Positions 1 through 12,334 of a DNA stretch of 64,000 nucleotides are shown piece after piece (position 1 is the first letter of the stretch; each line of letters starts with the position of its first letter). The translations under genes and the position numbers were made by a program. Source of the stretch: Botryotinia globosa (Eukaryota; Ascomycota; Leotiomycetes; Helotiales; Sclerotiniaceae); NCBI GenBank assembly GCA_014898425.1, contig RCSZ01000019.1, forward strand, positions 434,001 to 498,000. Direction: 5' to 3'. A model generated the notes under the pieces. It did not search any database and was not told the DNA's origin. It saw only the letters and a program-made list of their open reading frames with translations.

Positions 1-316
1 GTAGGAGCTTTATTAATCTGTTGAGTGAGTTATGAATTGAATTTTATACCCTTGAAATAGACTATGTTGATAGCAATTAGATATCTTTTCATTCAACTGT
101 ATATTAAACTAACTATCCTCGCTATATATCGTCTATATTGAAACTTCAGACGGCTAAGGCAGATTACCCCACTACTTCTTTCAATGATGACGCCAATGAT
201 TTTACGGACCGTGCCGCACCTTTAACCAAAATAAATTGATCAAGACTCTTATTAACATTTTGTGCTGGTACATCAACTTCACGTCGTCTTCCCAGTACCA
301 TACGAAGAGAGTAACC
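1..316. other. Left-edge non-coding DNA, promoter of the Rqt4-like gene
   Basis: No coding signal is visible. The stretch ends directly at the ATG of the Rqt4-like gene and probably holds its promoter and 5' leader. An in-frame extension back to 236 exists only through a TTG codon, so it is not used. Confidence 0.5.
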
Positions 317-1996
317 ATGTCTCTCGCACAATTACAAAATCTCTTACCTCTACCAGAGGAGGATTTGAAGCAAGTAATAGACTACGCAAACACACTTTCT
401 AAACCCGCCGCTCGAGATCATTTCATCGATCTACTAGGAGAATCACCCGGAAGCATCGAGTTCATCTCTTCATTCAATTCCAGGCGACAAGATCCTACTA
501 CGAAAGCTACTCCACCACAGGCACAAACATACTCACAAGCTTCAGCACAATCTTCAACACAGGGATCTGCATCCGGCGTCCCTAAATCAACTCGAGGACC
601 GAAAAAGAAGAAGGCTCCTATTCATACACCAGCACCGCGACAAGTCCAAGAGACGTATACAGGGCAGGGAACCGCGTACAAAAAGAAAGACGAAGATGAC
701 TACGTATCCCGCAAATCCACACCCGTATCCTCATCCAAAGCCTCAGGATCCCCAAACGCCTTCACCCTCGCCCCTACCCCCTCCGCCATCCAAGCACCCA
801 TCCCTCGCCCCCCTCCCTCAGCAGCCGGCACCCTGATCTCTGATTTCGGCAAGAAATCCAAATCCAGCGCCTCCTCTCGCGCTGCCTCTCAAACCCCTTC
901 TCGCAATGCCTCGCCCGCCCCCAAAACAAAAGTAAACATCACCGGCGGAAACGCCATGCACGGCGCCTCAACCGTCCTCTCCGATCTCGACGCCGCAATC
1001 CGCACCCTCGAAATCTCAACCAATTCTTCGCTGGCCTCGTCGGATCCCGCAAAACGGAGATGCAATTGTATAGCCACGCGACATCCATTGCTGGCCGCGG
1101 CACCGAATTGTCTCGCGTGCGGAAAGGTAATCTGTGTGAAAGAGGGATTGGGTCCTTGTACTTTCTGCGGAGCAGATATCCTGGGAAAAGATGAAATCCA
1201 ATCCATGATCCGCACATTGCGGGAAGAGCGCGGAGTGGAAAAACAGCGTCTAGACGCCTCGTCGCATCGTCGCGCCGAGGTCTCCCGTACACCTGCGCCC
1301 TTTTCGGCCCCCAAAACTAATGATATGACGCCCGCGGAGCAGAAAGCGAAAGAACATCGTGATAGGTTGTTGGGGTTCCAGGCCCAGAATGCGAAGCGGA
1401 CAACGGTTCGAGATGAAGCTGCGGATTTTGATACGAGTCTTGCGGCGAGTGTGGCGGTCGGAGGAGGAAGTGGGATGGGAGGGATGTGGGCGAGTCCGGC
1501 GGAGAGAGCGAGGGAGTTGAAGAGGCAGCAGAGGGTCTTGGCGGAACAGGAGTGGAATGCGAGACCGGAGTATGAGAAGAGGAGACAAGTTGTCAGCGTG
1601 GATTTGGTGGGCGGGAAGATTGTGAAGAGGATGGCGAAGATTGAGGCGCCGAAGTTTGAGAGTGAGGGGGAAGAGGAGGTGGAGGATTTTCAGGTGGTGG
1701 AAACTGTCGGTGGCGGAAATGTGGGAGGAGGCACGTTTAGTAGGAATCCGTTGTTGGGGGGTCTGATTAAACCTGTTTGGACCGCGAAGAAGGTAGAGGG
1801 AAAGGGCAAGGAGAAGGAAACTGAAGGGGATGGTGGCGATGGCGAGGGAGAAGTTGTCAGGAAGAAGAAAACGTGGAGGAGGGTACAAGATGATATGGAT
1901 GATGATGAAAATATTATATTAGACGGTGGAGCCTTTGGTGGGAGCGAAGGGAAGGAAAATAGAAGACAAGGCGCAGAGGAACATGCTATTGGTTAA
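317..1996 (+). CDS. Rqt4/TRIP4-like C2HC5 zinc-finger protein
   Basis: Single-exon gene of 559 residues. The ATG at 317 is the first ATG of the frame. Residues about 249-290 contain a compact Cys-rich cluster (CNC, then C..C, then C..CG), which matches the zf-C2HC5 finger of activating signal cointegrator 1 (TRIP4) and its yeast counterpart Rqt4. In those families the protein is a subunit of the ribosome quality-control trigger complex (with an Slh1/ASCC3-type helicase) that splits collided ribosomes. The rest is low-complexity: Ser/Pro/Ala-rich before the finger, and Glu/Lys/Gly-rich after it. The N-terminal 60 residues look folded. The gene converges with the TTC27-like gene. The finger is visible; the ribosome-rescue role is by family. 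Confidence 0.75.
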   Translation: MSLAQLQNLLPLPEEDLKQVIDYANTLSKPAARDHFIDLLGESPGSIEFISSFNSRRQDPTTKATPPQAQTYSQASAQSSTQGSASGVPKSTRGPKKKKAPIHTPAPRQVQETYTGQGTAYKKKDEDDYVSRKSTPVSSSKASGSPNAFTLAPTPSAIQAPIPRPPPSAAGTLISDFGKKSKSSASSRAASQTPSRNASPAPKTKVNITGGNAMHGASTVLSDLDAAIRTLEISTNSSLASSDPAKRRCNCIATRHPLLAAAPNCLACGKVICVKEGLGPCTFCGADILGKDEIQSMIRTLREERGVEKQRLDASSHRRAEVSRTPAPFSAPKTNDMTPAEQKAKEHRDRLLGFQAQNAKRTTVRDEAADFDTSLAASVAVGGGSGMGGMWASPAERARELKRQQRVLAEQEWNARPEYEKRRQVVSVDLVGGKIVKRMAKIEAPKFESEGEEEVEDFQVVETVGGGNVGGGTFSRNPLLGGLIKPVWTAKKVEGKGKEKETEGDGGDGEGEVVRKKKTWRRVQDDMDDDENIILDGGAFGGSEGKENRRQGAEEHAIG

Positions 1997-2378
1997 ACTC
2001 GTGTATAGACAGCCGAGTATTTAGACAATAGAAGAAAACATTCAACCTGCAACTCATATGCAGATTTCTCTTGACAAGGTGAGATTTTATATTTGTGTGC
2101 GTTGAGTTGTACATTCTAGCAGTGTGAAATCGAAGCTAGAATCACAGTTATATATGATGAAAAACACGAATTTACTATCATTTCACGCTTCGAAACATAT
2201 ATCTCACTATACGTTGATCATGTATTCATTCGTCTTCTAATAGCTTTTGGAAGCAACTCTATCTAAATTTCTTTTTCCTTTTTTTGGTTTCCCCTCCAGC
2301 ATTCCTATGTAAATCCTCTCATGACACTTGGGCAAATGACTCATTCTCTCCCTATCGACAACCACTCATATCTACCCA
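1997..2378. other. Convergent 3' intergenic region
   Basis: AT-rich spacer between two converging genes; it should hold both 3' UTRs and polyadenylation signals. No other feature is seen. Confidence 0.5.
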
Positions 2379-5261
2379 TTACGCCTTCAATTCCTCCATC
2401 AACGCCTGTAACGTTTCCCACCCCTTCGTCCCCTCCCAGAAGTCTCTTCCCTTGCCCATAACCCCCCTAAGCGCACTCCTCGCCTTCCCCTTCCACTTCC
2501 CCTCCTCCCCGAAATTCTCATACGCACCCACCAATCTCTCCGTCGTCCCTACAACACTCATCCACAGCTCCTCCTTCTCCAACCACCCCTCCTCATTCAT
2601 ACTCATCCTCCACGCCTTCTCCGCCGCCTCCAACGCCCCCTTGTAATCGCGCTGCCACAATCGCAATTTCTCCACCATCTCGTACAATTCCACGCGCTTC
2701 GTAATCAGAGGAATAATATCCCGATCCATCATTTCTATTACGGCTCGCGCGAGCGTCCCGCGCTTGGGCACCCAGATGCCTGTTTCCCCCGAGGAACCAA
2801 CTTCATCTGTCTTATCCCGACTGACGACTTCGATCACGAGAGAAGATAGGATATCCATATCGATTGCGTATTCGCCTACGTTAGGTGCGCGAATGCGCAG
2901 GATATTGCGCAGGCCCATGAGGATTTCGGGGAAAGCGGGGGGACTCATGCGTGTCGCGATCGTGATGACGTTATCCCAGATTTTCCAATTGCCGTGGGCA
3001 ATGGCCGCGCCTCGTTTGTAGGCCATCAGAGCTTGCCTGAGGATTTCTTTGGGATCATTAGATCTATCGCTTGTATTGAGAGAAAAGTCAATTTCTTCGT
3101 CGTCTGGAATATCGGTGGATGCTTCTTCCTTCTTTGCGATTTTTTGCAAGGAAACAAGTTCGTCGTGTTTGGATAGTAGTGCGGAGCCGAGATTGCTGTA
3201 TGTCTTCGCATCGGTATCATCGATCATAATACTCTGTTGGAAAGCAATAACGGCACCATCCCAGTTTCCAGTCTTGAGATCGATATCACCAAGTCGAGAC
3301 CAGGTATCGTTGTTTTGACGATTAACAACCACGGAAGCGAGGTAAGCTTCACGGGCTGCAGCGAGATCGTTTTTTCGTGTGTAGTAGTCTCCAAGTGTGC
3401 GTTGAGCACGCGCATAACGTTGTTTAGAGATTTCCCACGCACGTTGCCAGCAGGTTGGATCTTGGTCGAGATCTCCTAGGATACACCAGAGTCGGGGTGC
3501 GTGGGGTGGAGGGGGAGTGCGCATTTCTCCATCCCATTTTTCCTTCACGACAGCATCTGCGTCGATATCGTATTTGTCCATCTCTGGGCCTTGGGAAGAG
3601 TAGTAGAGTTGTCTTCGGACAACTTGTCGAGCTTTGTCTTCTTGGGCGACGGAATGATAACACAATGCTACTTCGGCCCACATCTTTAGTCTCTTGAAGA
3701 TTTCGAGAGCACTGACGAGGGAGCCGGCATTTGACCATGCGAATGCGAGTTCGGTTTCGATTTCCCATCTTGTGGGTGTGTTGAGTTGATTGACATATCT
3801 CAATCTCTCGGTAACCGGAGCAGATTCGCCGGCTTTGGCTCGTGGAAGGAAAGAAGTTACTTGAATTTGTGGTACCCCATCTGCATCTACTGTTGGCGTA
3901 GATTCTTGTGTATCGGCAATAATTTGATCCACGATGACTTGTAGTTGAAGAACAGATCTTTCTTGAGTTCTGGACCTGTGGGCTTCGATTCTACTTCGGA
4001 CCAAGAGAGCTTGTGTATAAATTTGCCAATTAGTGGGTTTATCTGAGAGAACACGAACGGCGTATGGTAGGATCTCTTCGCTGTTCAACTTGTCAAGAGG
4101 AGACAGAGTATCTTTGAGAGTAGCTTCTGTTAACAGGGCAATTTGGTCCAGAGGATGAAGTTGTGGTTGCTCATCTGGTTTCATACCAGCTAAAGCTGCT
4201 GGCAAACTGGAGTTATCCACTTTGTCGGATGGTGTTTTGGCAAACTCAATAGACTCCAATAATGTGTCGTCGTTCAAATCCAACGCTTGAGGACCAGTTG
4301 TGCTTTCCTGCTCGATATCAGATGATGGAGCCTTTTCCTCTGACTTTAACGCCGATTCCACGACCTCGGTACTCGCATCATCCTCTCTACTCTTTGCATA
4401 AACTACCAATTGCGAAATATCAGTCTGTTGAAACTTTGTCCTCTTTCCCAAGGCTCCAGAAAGAGCATATTCGAATCCCGATACCTCACTAGCTTTCTTC
4501 ACATTCTCTCTAGCCTTCAAGTCCAAGCCTTCCATAATATAAATCTGGGCTTTCTCTAACAACAACATAACCTTCGCATCCGTTCCAAACGGACTTTCCT
4601 CTACAAACATCTCATTTTCCAAATCTTTTAAATCCTGTTCAATCAAATCCTGCAAGACTGTCGAATCACTCATTCTCCCATTCATCGAATATCCACTCAA
4701 CAATCGTTGATGATAAGCATTGATTCTAATTCTCATCCACTTACAGTCCCAAGTTTTCACCCAAGAACGTCTTGGAAAAACGACTGTAAAGATATATCTT
4801 GCCAGACAAAATAGTTCCACTTTGGGAATGTATTGATACACACTCACACCATCCACATCCAAACTCCTCAAACATTTCTCTCTCAGCTCATCAGCATTCC
4901 ATTCCGAACTTTGAAAAACATCTCCAAAATCTACTGAAGGTCCCGTAACATTTGTTTGGAGGAATGCATTGAACGCTGCCAGTCCCGTGATGAATGTATA
5001 AAGAATGACTTCTCGATTTTGAAGATTTGCATCTTTGAGAGCAAGAGTTTGATCTTCCTTGGAAAGATGGACATTCTCTGCTAAGATTTGTATCAGGATT
5101 TGCGCAGTGGGCGTGCGGAGGACGGCTTTGTAATCTCCACTGAGATAATTTGTGACAATTTCCGATACAGCTTCAAGTTCTTTTAATTGTTCTAAATTGA
5201 ACAGTAAAGCATCCAATGTACCACCCTTGCCGCCGGTAGACAGATCTGAGGCGAAAGACAT
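2379..5261 (-). CDS. TTC27/Emw1-like tetratricopeptide-repeat protein
   Basis: Intronless gene of 960 residues with a true ATG at 5261. Clear TPR-type helices lie at about residues 610-700 (alternating 'LGDYY...AAAREAY', 'WSRLGDIDLKTGNWDGAV.AF', 'YSNLGSALL'). More helical repeat-like sequence lies on both sides, and an acidic linker sits around residues 300-345. Length and arrangement agree with the conserved eukaryotic TTC27 family, whose yeast member Emw1 is essential and was linked to cell-wall maintenance. The biochemical role is not settled; a scaffold or chaperone-like function is an inference from TPRs. A (TTG)n tract lies just upstream and would read as CAA repeats in the 5' leader. 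Confidence 0.8.
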   Translation of the reverse strand: MSFASDLSTGGKGGTLDALLFNLEQLKELEAVSEIVTNYLSGDYKAVLRTPTAQILIQILAENVHLSKEDQTLALKDANLQNREVILYTFITGLAAFNAFLQTNVTGPSVDFGDVFQSSEWNADELREKCLRSLDVDGVSVYQYIPKVELFCLARYIFTVVFPRRSWVKTWDCKWMRIRINAYHQRLLSGYSMNGRMSDSTVLQDLIEQDLKDLENEMFVEESPFGTDAKVMLLLEKAQIYIMEGLDLKARENVKKASEVSGFEYALSGALGKRTKFQQTDISQLVVYAKSREDDASTEVVESALKSEEKAPSSDIEQESTTGPQALDLNDDTLLESIEFAKTPSDKVDNSSLPAALAGMKPDEQPQLHPLDQIALLTEATLKDTLSPLDKLNSEEILPYAVRVLSDKPTNWQIYTQALLVRSRIEAHRSRTQERSVLQLQVIVDQIIADTQESTPTVDADGVPQIQVTSFLPRAKAGESAPVTERLRYVNQLNTPTRWEIETELAFAWSNAGSLVSALEIFKRLKMWAEVALCYHSVAQEDKARQVVRRQLYYSSQGPEMDKYDIDADAVVKEKWDGEMRTPPPPHAPRLWCILGDLDQDPTCWQRAWEISKQRYARAQRTLGDYYTRKNDLAAAREAYLASVVVNRQNNDTWSRLGDIDLKTGNWDGAVIAFQQSIMIDDTDAKTYSNLGSALLSKHDELVSLQKIAKKEEASTDIPDDEEIDFSLNTSDRSNDPKEILRQALMAYKRGAAIAHGNWKIWDNVITIATRMSPPAFPEILMGLRNILRIRAPNVGEYAIDMDILSSLVIEVVSRDKTDEVGSSGETGIWVPKRGTLARAVIEMMDRDIIPLITKRVELYEMVEKLRLWQRDYKGALEAAEKAWRMSMNEEGWLEKEELWMSVVGTTERLVGAYENFGEEGKWKGKARSALRGVMGKGRDFWEGTKGWETLQALMEELKA

Positions 5262-5277
5262 AATGAATATATTTTCG

Positions 5278-5308
<31 letters not shown>

Positions 5309-5749
5309 ATTGGGCTTCAATTCTTTTTTTTTTTCATGTGGGAAAATTTGTCAAGGTCGGATGAAATGATTTGTAAGCGATGATTTTCAAACATCAAATA
5401 CCTCCTCGTAAATCAGACTTCATATTCCATGTAATTCCATGTATCGGTCTACTTCAAAATCCAATCATTGAAAGATTCACATATCATTCGAAAAAGGTTG
5501 GAAGAGAACTCACTCATAACATTCATGCATACGCTGTCAACTTTTACATTGATGTTCTTTCGATACTATATCTACTGCAAAACGTAGTTATTTGCTCTTT
5601 CCAGTCAACAGGTGATCCGTCAGTCAACTTGATCTTCATCAATTGATAGCTGACTAGTAAGAACAGTCTAGCTTGCAATACAAAATCGCTATTCAGACAA
5701 AGCTATCCATAATACAGAGAGGCTCAATCAAATGTTATCATATAATCCC
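5262..5749. promoter_or_regulatory. Spacer: promoter of TTC27-like gene and 3' region of GYF gene
   Basis: Both flanking genes run on the minus strand, so this holds the TTC27-like promoter and the GYF-gene terminator. The trinucleotide tract at 5278-5308 is the only recognisable element. Confidence 0.45.
5278..5308. repeat. (TTG)n microsatellite
   Basis: About ten uninterrupted TTG units, ending within 20 bp of the ATG of the minus-strand TTC27-like gene. In the transcript it would be a CAA-repeat leader, which is expected to be unstructured. Confidence 0.9.
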
Positions 5750-8700
5750 TCATTTCTTTCCCTTCTTCTTGGTGGGAACAACTTTGAAGCCAGCCGTGGG
5801 TTCTTCCTTTGGTGGACCCTTCTTGGCAACTTCACTCCATCCACCTCCACTGGACTTATCATTCGATCCAGTATTGGCAGGCTCAACAATACCCTTGTCA
5901 GCCAATTTGTGGCGGCGAATGTATTCCTCCGCAAAGCGACGGCCGTCCATCACACGGGAATTAGTATACACAACATCTGCAATAATGCTAGCTTCGTCTG
6001 GGAATGAAGATAACATATTCATGAAAACATCAACTAGAGATATGTTAATTTGGGTAATGCATTTGAATCAATTTCAACTCACCATCAATATCAGAATTAA
6101 GACCTTCTTTGCCACTCAAGGTAGCCTTTGTCCATTTCTTGAACTCTTCATTGGCAGTATTGCCACCAGCCTGAGTACTAGCCATATTTACACTGCGAGC
6201 GGATGGTGTTGGTCTGATTGTTCGAACGGCAGGACTAGCGACAGAAACGGTACTGGCAGCACGAGCCGGGACAGGTGAAGTTGCAGCTGACGGTCCTGTT
6301 GGAATCTTGACCTTTCCAGCAGCGCCGACGGTTGACCAGCCTCCTCCCATGGCAGGAGTAGTTACAGATGGCTTGCTCGCTAGATCAGCGTAGCGTTTAC
6401 CACCTGCAACGGGTGAGGGTTGAGATACTGCTGCAGTAGCCGCAAGCTTCTTTTTGCGCAATTCCTCCTCTCTTTGGATATCTGCAAGAGTCTTCTTGGA
6501 AGAAGTTGCAGCTACAGGAGTTTTGGCAGCAACTGGCTTGGCCCAAACAGATGAAGCATTAGAAGGGGTTGTAGGTGTGGCTATGGCACCCCAAGTAGAT
6601 GTGGTTGGGAGACCTGGAGCTGGTGCAGCTGGCTGGCTAGCAAGCATCTTCATTTCTTGTTCATGTAAAGCACGACGAGCAGCAGCGGCAGCTTCCTCTG
6701 CTTGGGCAGCCTTCTTTGCTTCGGCTTCTTGAATCTCTTTTAGAGAAGGGCCTTTAGGAGCCTCGACAGGTTGAACAGCCCATGGCGCAAGAGTTGGTCC
6801 GGCGGCGCTAAGTGCTTCAGGAGTCTCAGAACGGGATTGGACTTCCGCATGTAAGGAATCAGGCAGACCGGAGTGACCTCCTCGCTGTGCTGTTGGAGCA
6901 GGAAGAGGAGTTGTTGATTGTGCCGGAGCTGGGAAAGGCATTGGAAGGCTGGTATTCACCTTGGCCCAAGGAGATTCGGGCCCCTCAGAGATTGGAGATT
7001 GCTTTGCAGATGCTGATACGGTTGAAGCAGCTTGTTGGTCCTTGATTTGTTGAGTTAAAGAGAGAACCTCGGGGGACTTTGGTGCAGGGGTTTCCTCCAC
7101 GACATTCTCCTCTTCTTGGGATTGTGATTGCTGCTCTTCAGGTTTCGTTTCAGCTTCAGCTGGTTGAGGGGTGGGATCCTCATTTGTGGAAAATTGTGCG
7201 GCTTCATCTGCATCATGCTCGGCTCTAAGCTGATTGAATTGTCGAAGACGAGCTACGAAACCTTCGGGATCATTAGGCTCAGCTCTAGGAGCCTCTCGTT
7301 GAGCGCCAATGTGTTGAGGCTGGCCAAAAAGTGCGTTGATTTGCTGAGCTTGAGAAGTTGGCGGACCAACTGCTCCTGGTTGTTGACGGTCTTGGAGACC
7401 AAGGCGAGCTAAATCATCCTGAAGAAACTCACTGGACATACCTCCCATCATCTGCGACAGACCTGGTCTAGGGCCGGACTCGAAAAATCCACCAGGCATT
7501 GGAGGTTGAGGTGGCATAGAAATTGGCGACGTCATGCTGCCGAAGCTGGGTTGACTTTGCAAGCTATGTGCACTTGAATGGTGGTGCAAGGTTGAAGGAA
7601 GGCCGCCCATTTGCATTTGCTTCATGTTGACCTGTTGAGCCGCCAAGAACTCCCTCTGTCTAGCCATGAGGTACTGTTCCTCTTGCTTACGTCTCTCCAA
7701 ATTGTTTTGCTGCTCAGCGGTCAGGGTAGTACCGAAGCTTGGGAATGCTCCGGCAAATGGAGGTTGAACAGATCCAGGCTGAACAGTAGGAGCTGTAGCG
7801 GCGGACGCAAAAGGGGTAGCTTGGGTAGTAGGAGGTCCATGCTGAATGCCAATCTGAGGCACAAGGAATGGTTCACGAGAGTTTCCAATGCGACGAATGA
7901 GCTGACCAAGGGGCTCAAACTCAGTATCCTCCTGTTTTCTGACCGAGAGATCGGCAGTAAAGAATGAGGCTTTATACCAATCGTGCATTTCCAGCCCAGA
8001 CCACGGGCCTTGAGGCTGTCCTTGAGAATCAAGATAAATCCATCGCATTCTGTCCGGCATAACCATCATACGTTGTTGAGAGTTGGGGAGTTGACCAGGT
8101 GCAGAATCAGGCCCATTTTGGGCTTGTTGGTAATTAGGTTGAGCCGAAGGAGCTTGTGGGATGGTTGCACTAGGCTGGGACTCCGCTGCTGAGAATGGCT
8201 CCTGGGCGCGAGGTTCTGATCCATAGAAATTACCGTGGTGCAATTGAGTTCGGCCAATCGCTCCAAATGCACTGTTTTGTCGTAAATCTCCCATTTCACC
8301 AGAATTGTCGTTCTCTGCACCTTGCATCTGAGCCTGCATGGCTGGGGGAAACAAAGAACCAAGCTTACTTCCACGCCCGATAGAACCCATTGGGTTTCCA
8401 TGCCCAAACATACCCCCTCCCATGGAGCTATGGACTGGCGATGGTATCTCGCCCATAGGTCCAAATATGGAGTTTCCAAATGCGCTTGGGAAGACAGATC
8501 GACTTTCGCGGTCCGGTGTAGAGACCATATTGTTAGTTGTAGGCCAACCCCCCATACCACCAACATTACTCAATGACGGAAGTCCCCCTAAAGCTGCGAA
8601 TGGTCCCCGGGAAACACCACCTACAACACTGGAAGTTTGGCTACGATCGCTCCCGTCGAAGGCACCACTACCAAAATTTCGAGAAAGATTACTAAACGCA

Positions 8701-10569
8701 TTTGGTGTGTGCTCTGGGATACCTCCCAATGGTTGAGGTCGCTCATGAGAATTGTCACCGTCAAAAGAACTATCATCGTGTCTACGCTCCTCGGGTGGGC
8801 TGCGATACGGGTTAGTATCGGGACTCAATGGCTCATTGAAATGTTGTCCTTGCGGTGTCTGATGGCTTTGAGCGCGTAATTGGGCATCTCGGAAGCCAGG
8901 CATATCAGACATCCCAAAGTCACTCGATAATCCACGGATTGGGGTATCCAGTCCTGGAGCCTTTCGCTGAGGATTTAAGGTTGGGCTAGTATCTTGACCA
9001 CCTCCGAGACCAGCGCTGCCGCTTGGAACACTATCCTCGCCAAATGGATCCGTGTCAGTTCGAGGTCTAGTTCTCCATGAACGCTCGGCAGGCTGCGATG
9101 CGCCATCCTCCGATTTTTCTTTCGGCATAAGATGTGCAAGTCGACTTTCTCCTCGAATGCTTCCGAATCCTGGTCGTTTCTCGCTAGGCGTTGTCGGAGT
9201 TGGCATCGCAAATGCACCGAAGGTTCCCATTGGAGTCATCGTTGCACTTGTAGTCGCTGGTCCCCAAGGAGATAGTGGGGCACTTCCCAAGTTGGCCCCA
9301 CCTGTGTTAGAACGCATCAAAGGACCAAACGGTAAGGAACTCTTGGGTTCGTCCACTCTATCGTCTCCGTCATCTTTCAGGTCCGTGAGTTTACGCGTAA
9401 AAAACGGAGAGGACTCGTCTCGGGGAAATCGGCCAGTCCCAGCAGGAGATCCTAATCCAGCAGCGAACGGAACCGCGTCACTCGTCTCCCTGCGGCGCGT
9501 ACCAGGTCTGCTTGATGCTGGCGAAGAAACTGCGAAATTGGAGATGCCAGAGCCTTGAGAAACCGAGGTTTTGCGACCATTTGTGTTAGCTCCTTGTTCG
9601 TTCGAGCCCTTATTCTGATTCTGGGGTGGTGGCTTCATGGGAGAATTAACATCGGTAGTGAAAAGCTAATGTAGAGATTAGTATTGGTTACTGCGGCGAG
9701 CTGCTAGGTAGGTAAACTGACTATTTTCTCCTCTTCAGTCATTTCTTCCAATGAAACTGGTCTCTGACTACCACTCATATCCCAGCATGCATCTGGACCA
9801 TGAGTCTCTCTACCATCGGTGACCTTACCCCATGCTCGACCATTTGTTCCATTCGACTGACCCGGGTTCCAGCCTTCAACATAAAGTCTCGAGACGTCGC
9901 CATTGCGTGCGCCGGAATCTTTAGCATCTCGATGTTTCTGGTATAAATCCAATAAATGATTTTTCGGATAACGAAGATCTGCAGGAACAGATGGCTCATA
10001 TGGTTGAGTTGGTCGTTGTGGTACTTCATCCGAAGCTTCGAAACTGTGTGCTGGGAGATTTTCTGCTTGTGCGGATAATGTATGAGGAGCGTTGGAGGAA
10101 CGACGGAAGGTCAGCGTGCCACTTCCACTTCCGTTGGTAGATCTAGCATCTCTTCTGGCCCTACCATGTGAGATTACGTTAGTACTTGAGTATGATTGAC
10201 CTGATAAACGACGGATGTCTTCAACGGTGATTGAATGCATGTCGTAATTATGATCTAACCCCAAGAAGGGTTTGGTGGTAATGACGTCTGGAATTTTCAA
10301 ACCACCGAACACCCAAGGAAGTAATTGGATCAAAGAGACAGAGAGTTCATAACGAATGTAGATATGTTTTTTTTAACCAAAATAACTCAATTATAGCAAT
10401 AAAGCGATTGTAATAAATTCTCAAAAAGATACACTGTGTGAAGGAATCAAACATACCATTCATTACCACGAGCACTTTCGTTCCTTCCCGTTCGAGAATC
10501 GCGACTCGAACCTGAACCTGCAGCCGCTGCTGCAGCAGAAGCAAAACTTGACGGCATTTGCGAAGGCAT
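5750..10569 (-). CDS. GYF-domain protein (Smy2/Syh1/GIGYF-like)
   Basis: Four exons on the minus strand: 10569-10457, 10160-9722, 9665-6083 and 6033-5750, giving 1472 residues. Introns are 296, 56 and 49 bp. Intron 1 has a good branch point (TACTAAC-like) and joins ...GNEW to ARRDARS. Phases add up exactly. The GYF domain is at about residues 726-785 (W-x-Y...QGPW...M..WY...FF...V); the last signature positions read SFF rather than GYF. Such domains bind proline-rich peptides. Family members act in translational repression, mRNA decay or vesicle traffic. The short N-terminus (MPSQMPSSFASAA), the TLTFRR motif and the EEEK.LF..VNSP motif before the long Gln/Pro/Ser-rich body are typical of the fungal family. 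The last exon ends in a basic tail. Confidence 0.85.
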
Positions 10570-12334
10570 ATTGATTTTGTTGGTAGCTTTCTCTTGTTTT
10601 CACAATGAGGAGGGAAGTGTGTAGATGTAAAAGTTTTGATCGCGCGGCGACTTTTTAGATTGAATGCGGATAATGCGCACAAATTTAAATATGCAGTAAG
10701 TATTGTTCAAAGATTGTAGAGAAGGATTAAGTTGTCTGTAAATGAATATCTTAAGATATTGATTTAAGATTGAATTTTCTTCGTGAATTTGCGGGGGCGA
10801 CTGTTTCTTCTGGATATTTGAGGAACCTCGAATTTCGTACAAAAAAAGCGAAGGAAGTTGTTAAGGGCAAGAAACGTCGAAGGTCAGTAGCTCCAAGGAG
10901 TTAGTACGCTTAGGGTTTAGCGCTCACGTGATCTAAATCAAAGTGATGATCCTACAACCGTCCTTGGCCAACATCACCGGCGAACAGGAAAATAGGAAGC
11001 TCTGATATACCCCTATGTATACGCATGTAACTGTTGGAAGTTCTTTTACTCTCTTGTTTCTTTATCATTAATACGACGAAGAATAACTTTTATTCTCTTT
11101 CTACAGAGCGACTTTGTTTTCAATGTCTTTCTGCATCTCGATAGCTTTCCATGTACAAGGACAACTTCTCAAATCCAACAGTCATTCGTATAGATAACTT
11201 ACTTTGTCACTTTTTATGCTTCCATCGCGGTATTCCTCGAAGAGCCGGGGGAGCGACACTCTCTGATACTAGTGATATCTTCTATTTCTGCGGATATCAT
11301 CACAAGGAGACTACTCAATGATCTTGGAGAACTGATGCTTTGATACAAATCTTCATATTGCTGGATCTCTCATACTTTTCGGCATAGCTTGTGCATACAT
11401 TCCTATCTTTCTATGCTTCTCTACTTGCCTATCAATTAAGTCAGTTCTTGCATCTTTTTGTATCTATCTCCTCAAGCATTTCTACTCGACTCCCCCGTTA
11501 CTTGGACTTATCGATCGACCAAATGATCTAGCGAGCTATGTTTAGGCTTTCTGTCCTACATTAATAACAACGCCGTTTATGGTAACGAGTACCAGATTTC
11601 ACCAATCGAATATCATTCCAGATATCTCTCGCTCTCAATTTCATCTTTACCACTCATCTACTACATCGCTCTTGTATCGCTTGCTGTATCGAAGGAAACT
11701 GGTGCCAATGGTTTCTCTATCAACCAATCAAAGAAATGTGTAACATACCACAAGGAAAAATAGCAAAGCTCAAAGAAGCTTTTAGAAGCTTTTGCTTGTT
11801 CAGACTCGGGCCTTGAAATGCTTTGGCGAGACTGTTTTCACGTCTAACAAATGATTTAGATGATTCTCATTCACAACCTACTTCATCATACATTCTCTGA
11901 AGGTATCCGGCTATCGGACGATCCATACTTGGGGGCCAAGTCGTATCAAAATGTTTGTTTGCTCACCCGGAAGATCAATACGGTGATTTTCGAGAAGACA
12001 ATCATTATTCTACCTATGGAACTTTGTATTTGTAGCTCATGCAAATACAGAATTAGACTATTGGCTGACCATCATACAATCTATCACGTTGTGCGGATTT
12101 TAACCACGAACAGGTATTACAGTTTGTCAAGATTCCTCAGCAAGCAAAAAAGCGAAGCATCTATTCTTTCTTTTCACAAATACATTTATCGTCAGAAGAT
12201 ATCTTGACTCACATATGGCTGTCCACTGTCGTATCCGGTATCGGTTCGTACAGAAATAGAAGTTTGCTTATGATCTTTCCTCCCTCTGAATTCACAGCCC
12301 TCTTCTTTCTTTTTCTTCTTCTCATTTTATACTT
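10570..12334. other. 1.77-kb divergent intergenic region
   Basis: Separates the minus-strand GYF gene from the plus-strand gene at 12335 and must hold both promoters. Scattered pyrimidine-rich runs are present. Short open stretches (for example 11860-12207) have no codon bias or motif and are not called. Confidence 0.5.

Noticed and set aside
236..316. 27-residue extension of the Rqt4-like protein
   Set aside because: Depends on a TTG start; the first ATG is at 317.
2764..4492. Several antisense frames inside the TTC27-like gene
   Set aside because: Shadows of the long, conserved minus-strand frame.
10160..10333. N-terminal extension of the GYF protein through the upstream open frame
   Set aside because: It starts at a TTG codon and lacks family features; splicing to the exon at 10457-10569 gives the conserved MPSQMPSSFASAA start with a good branch point.
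11860..12207. 115-codon plus-strand frame in the divergent spacer
   Set aside because: Ordinary intergenic composition, no motif and no family resemblance.
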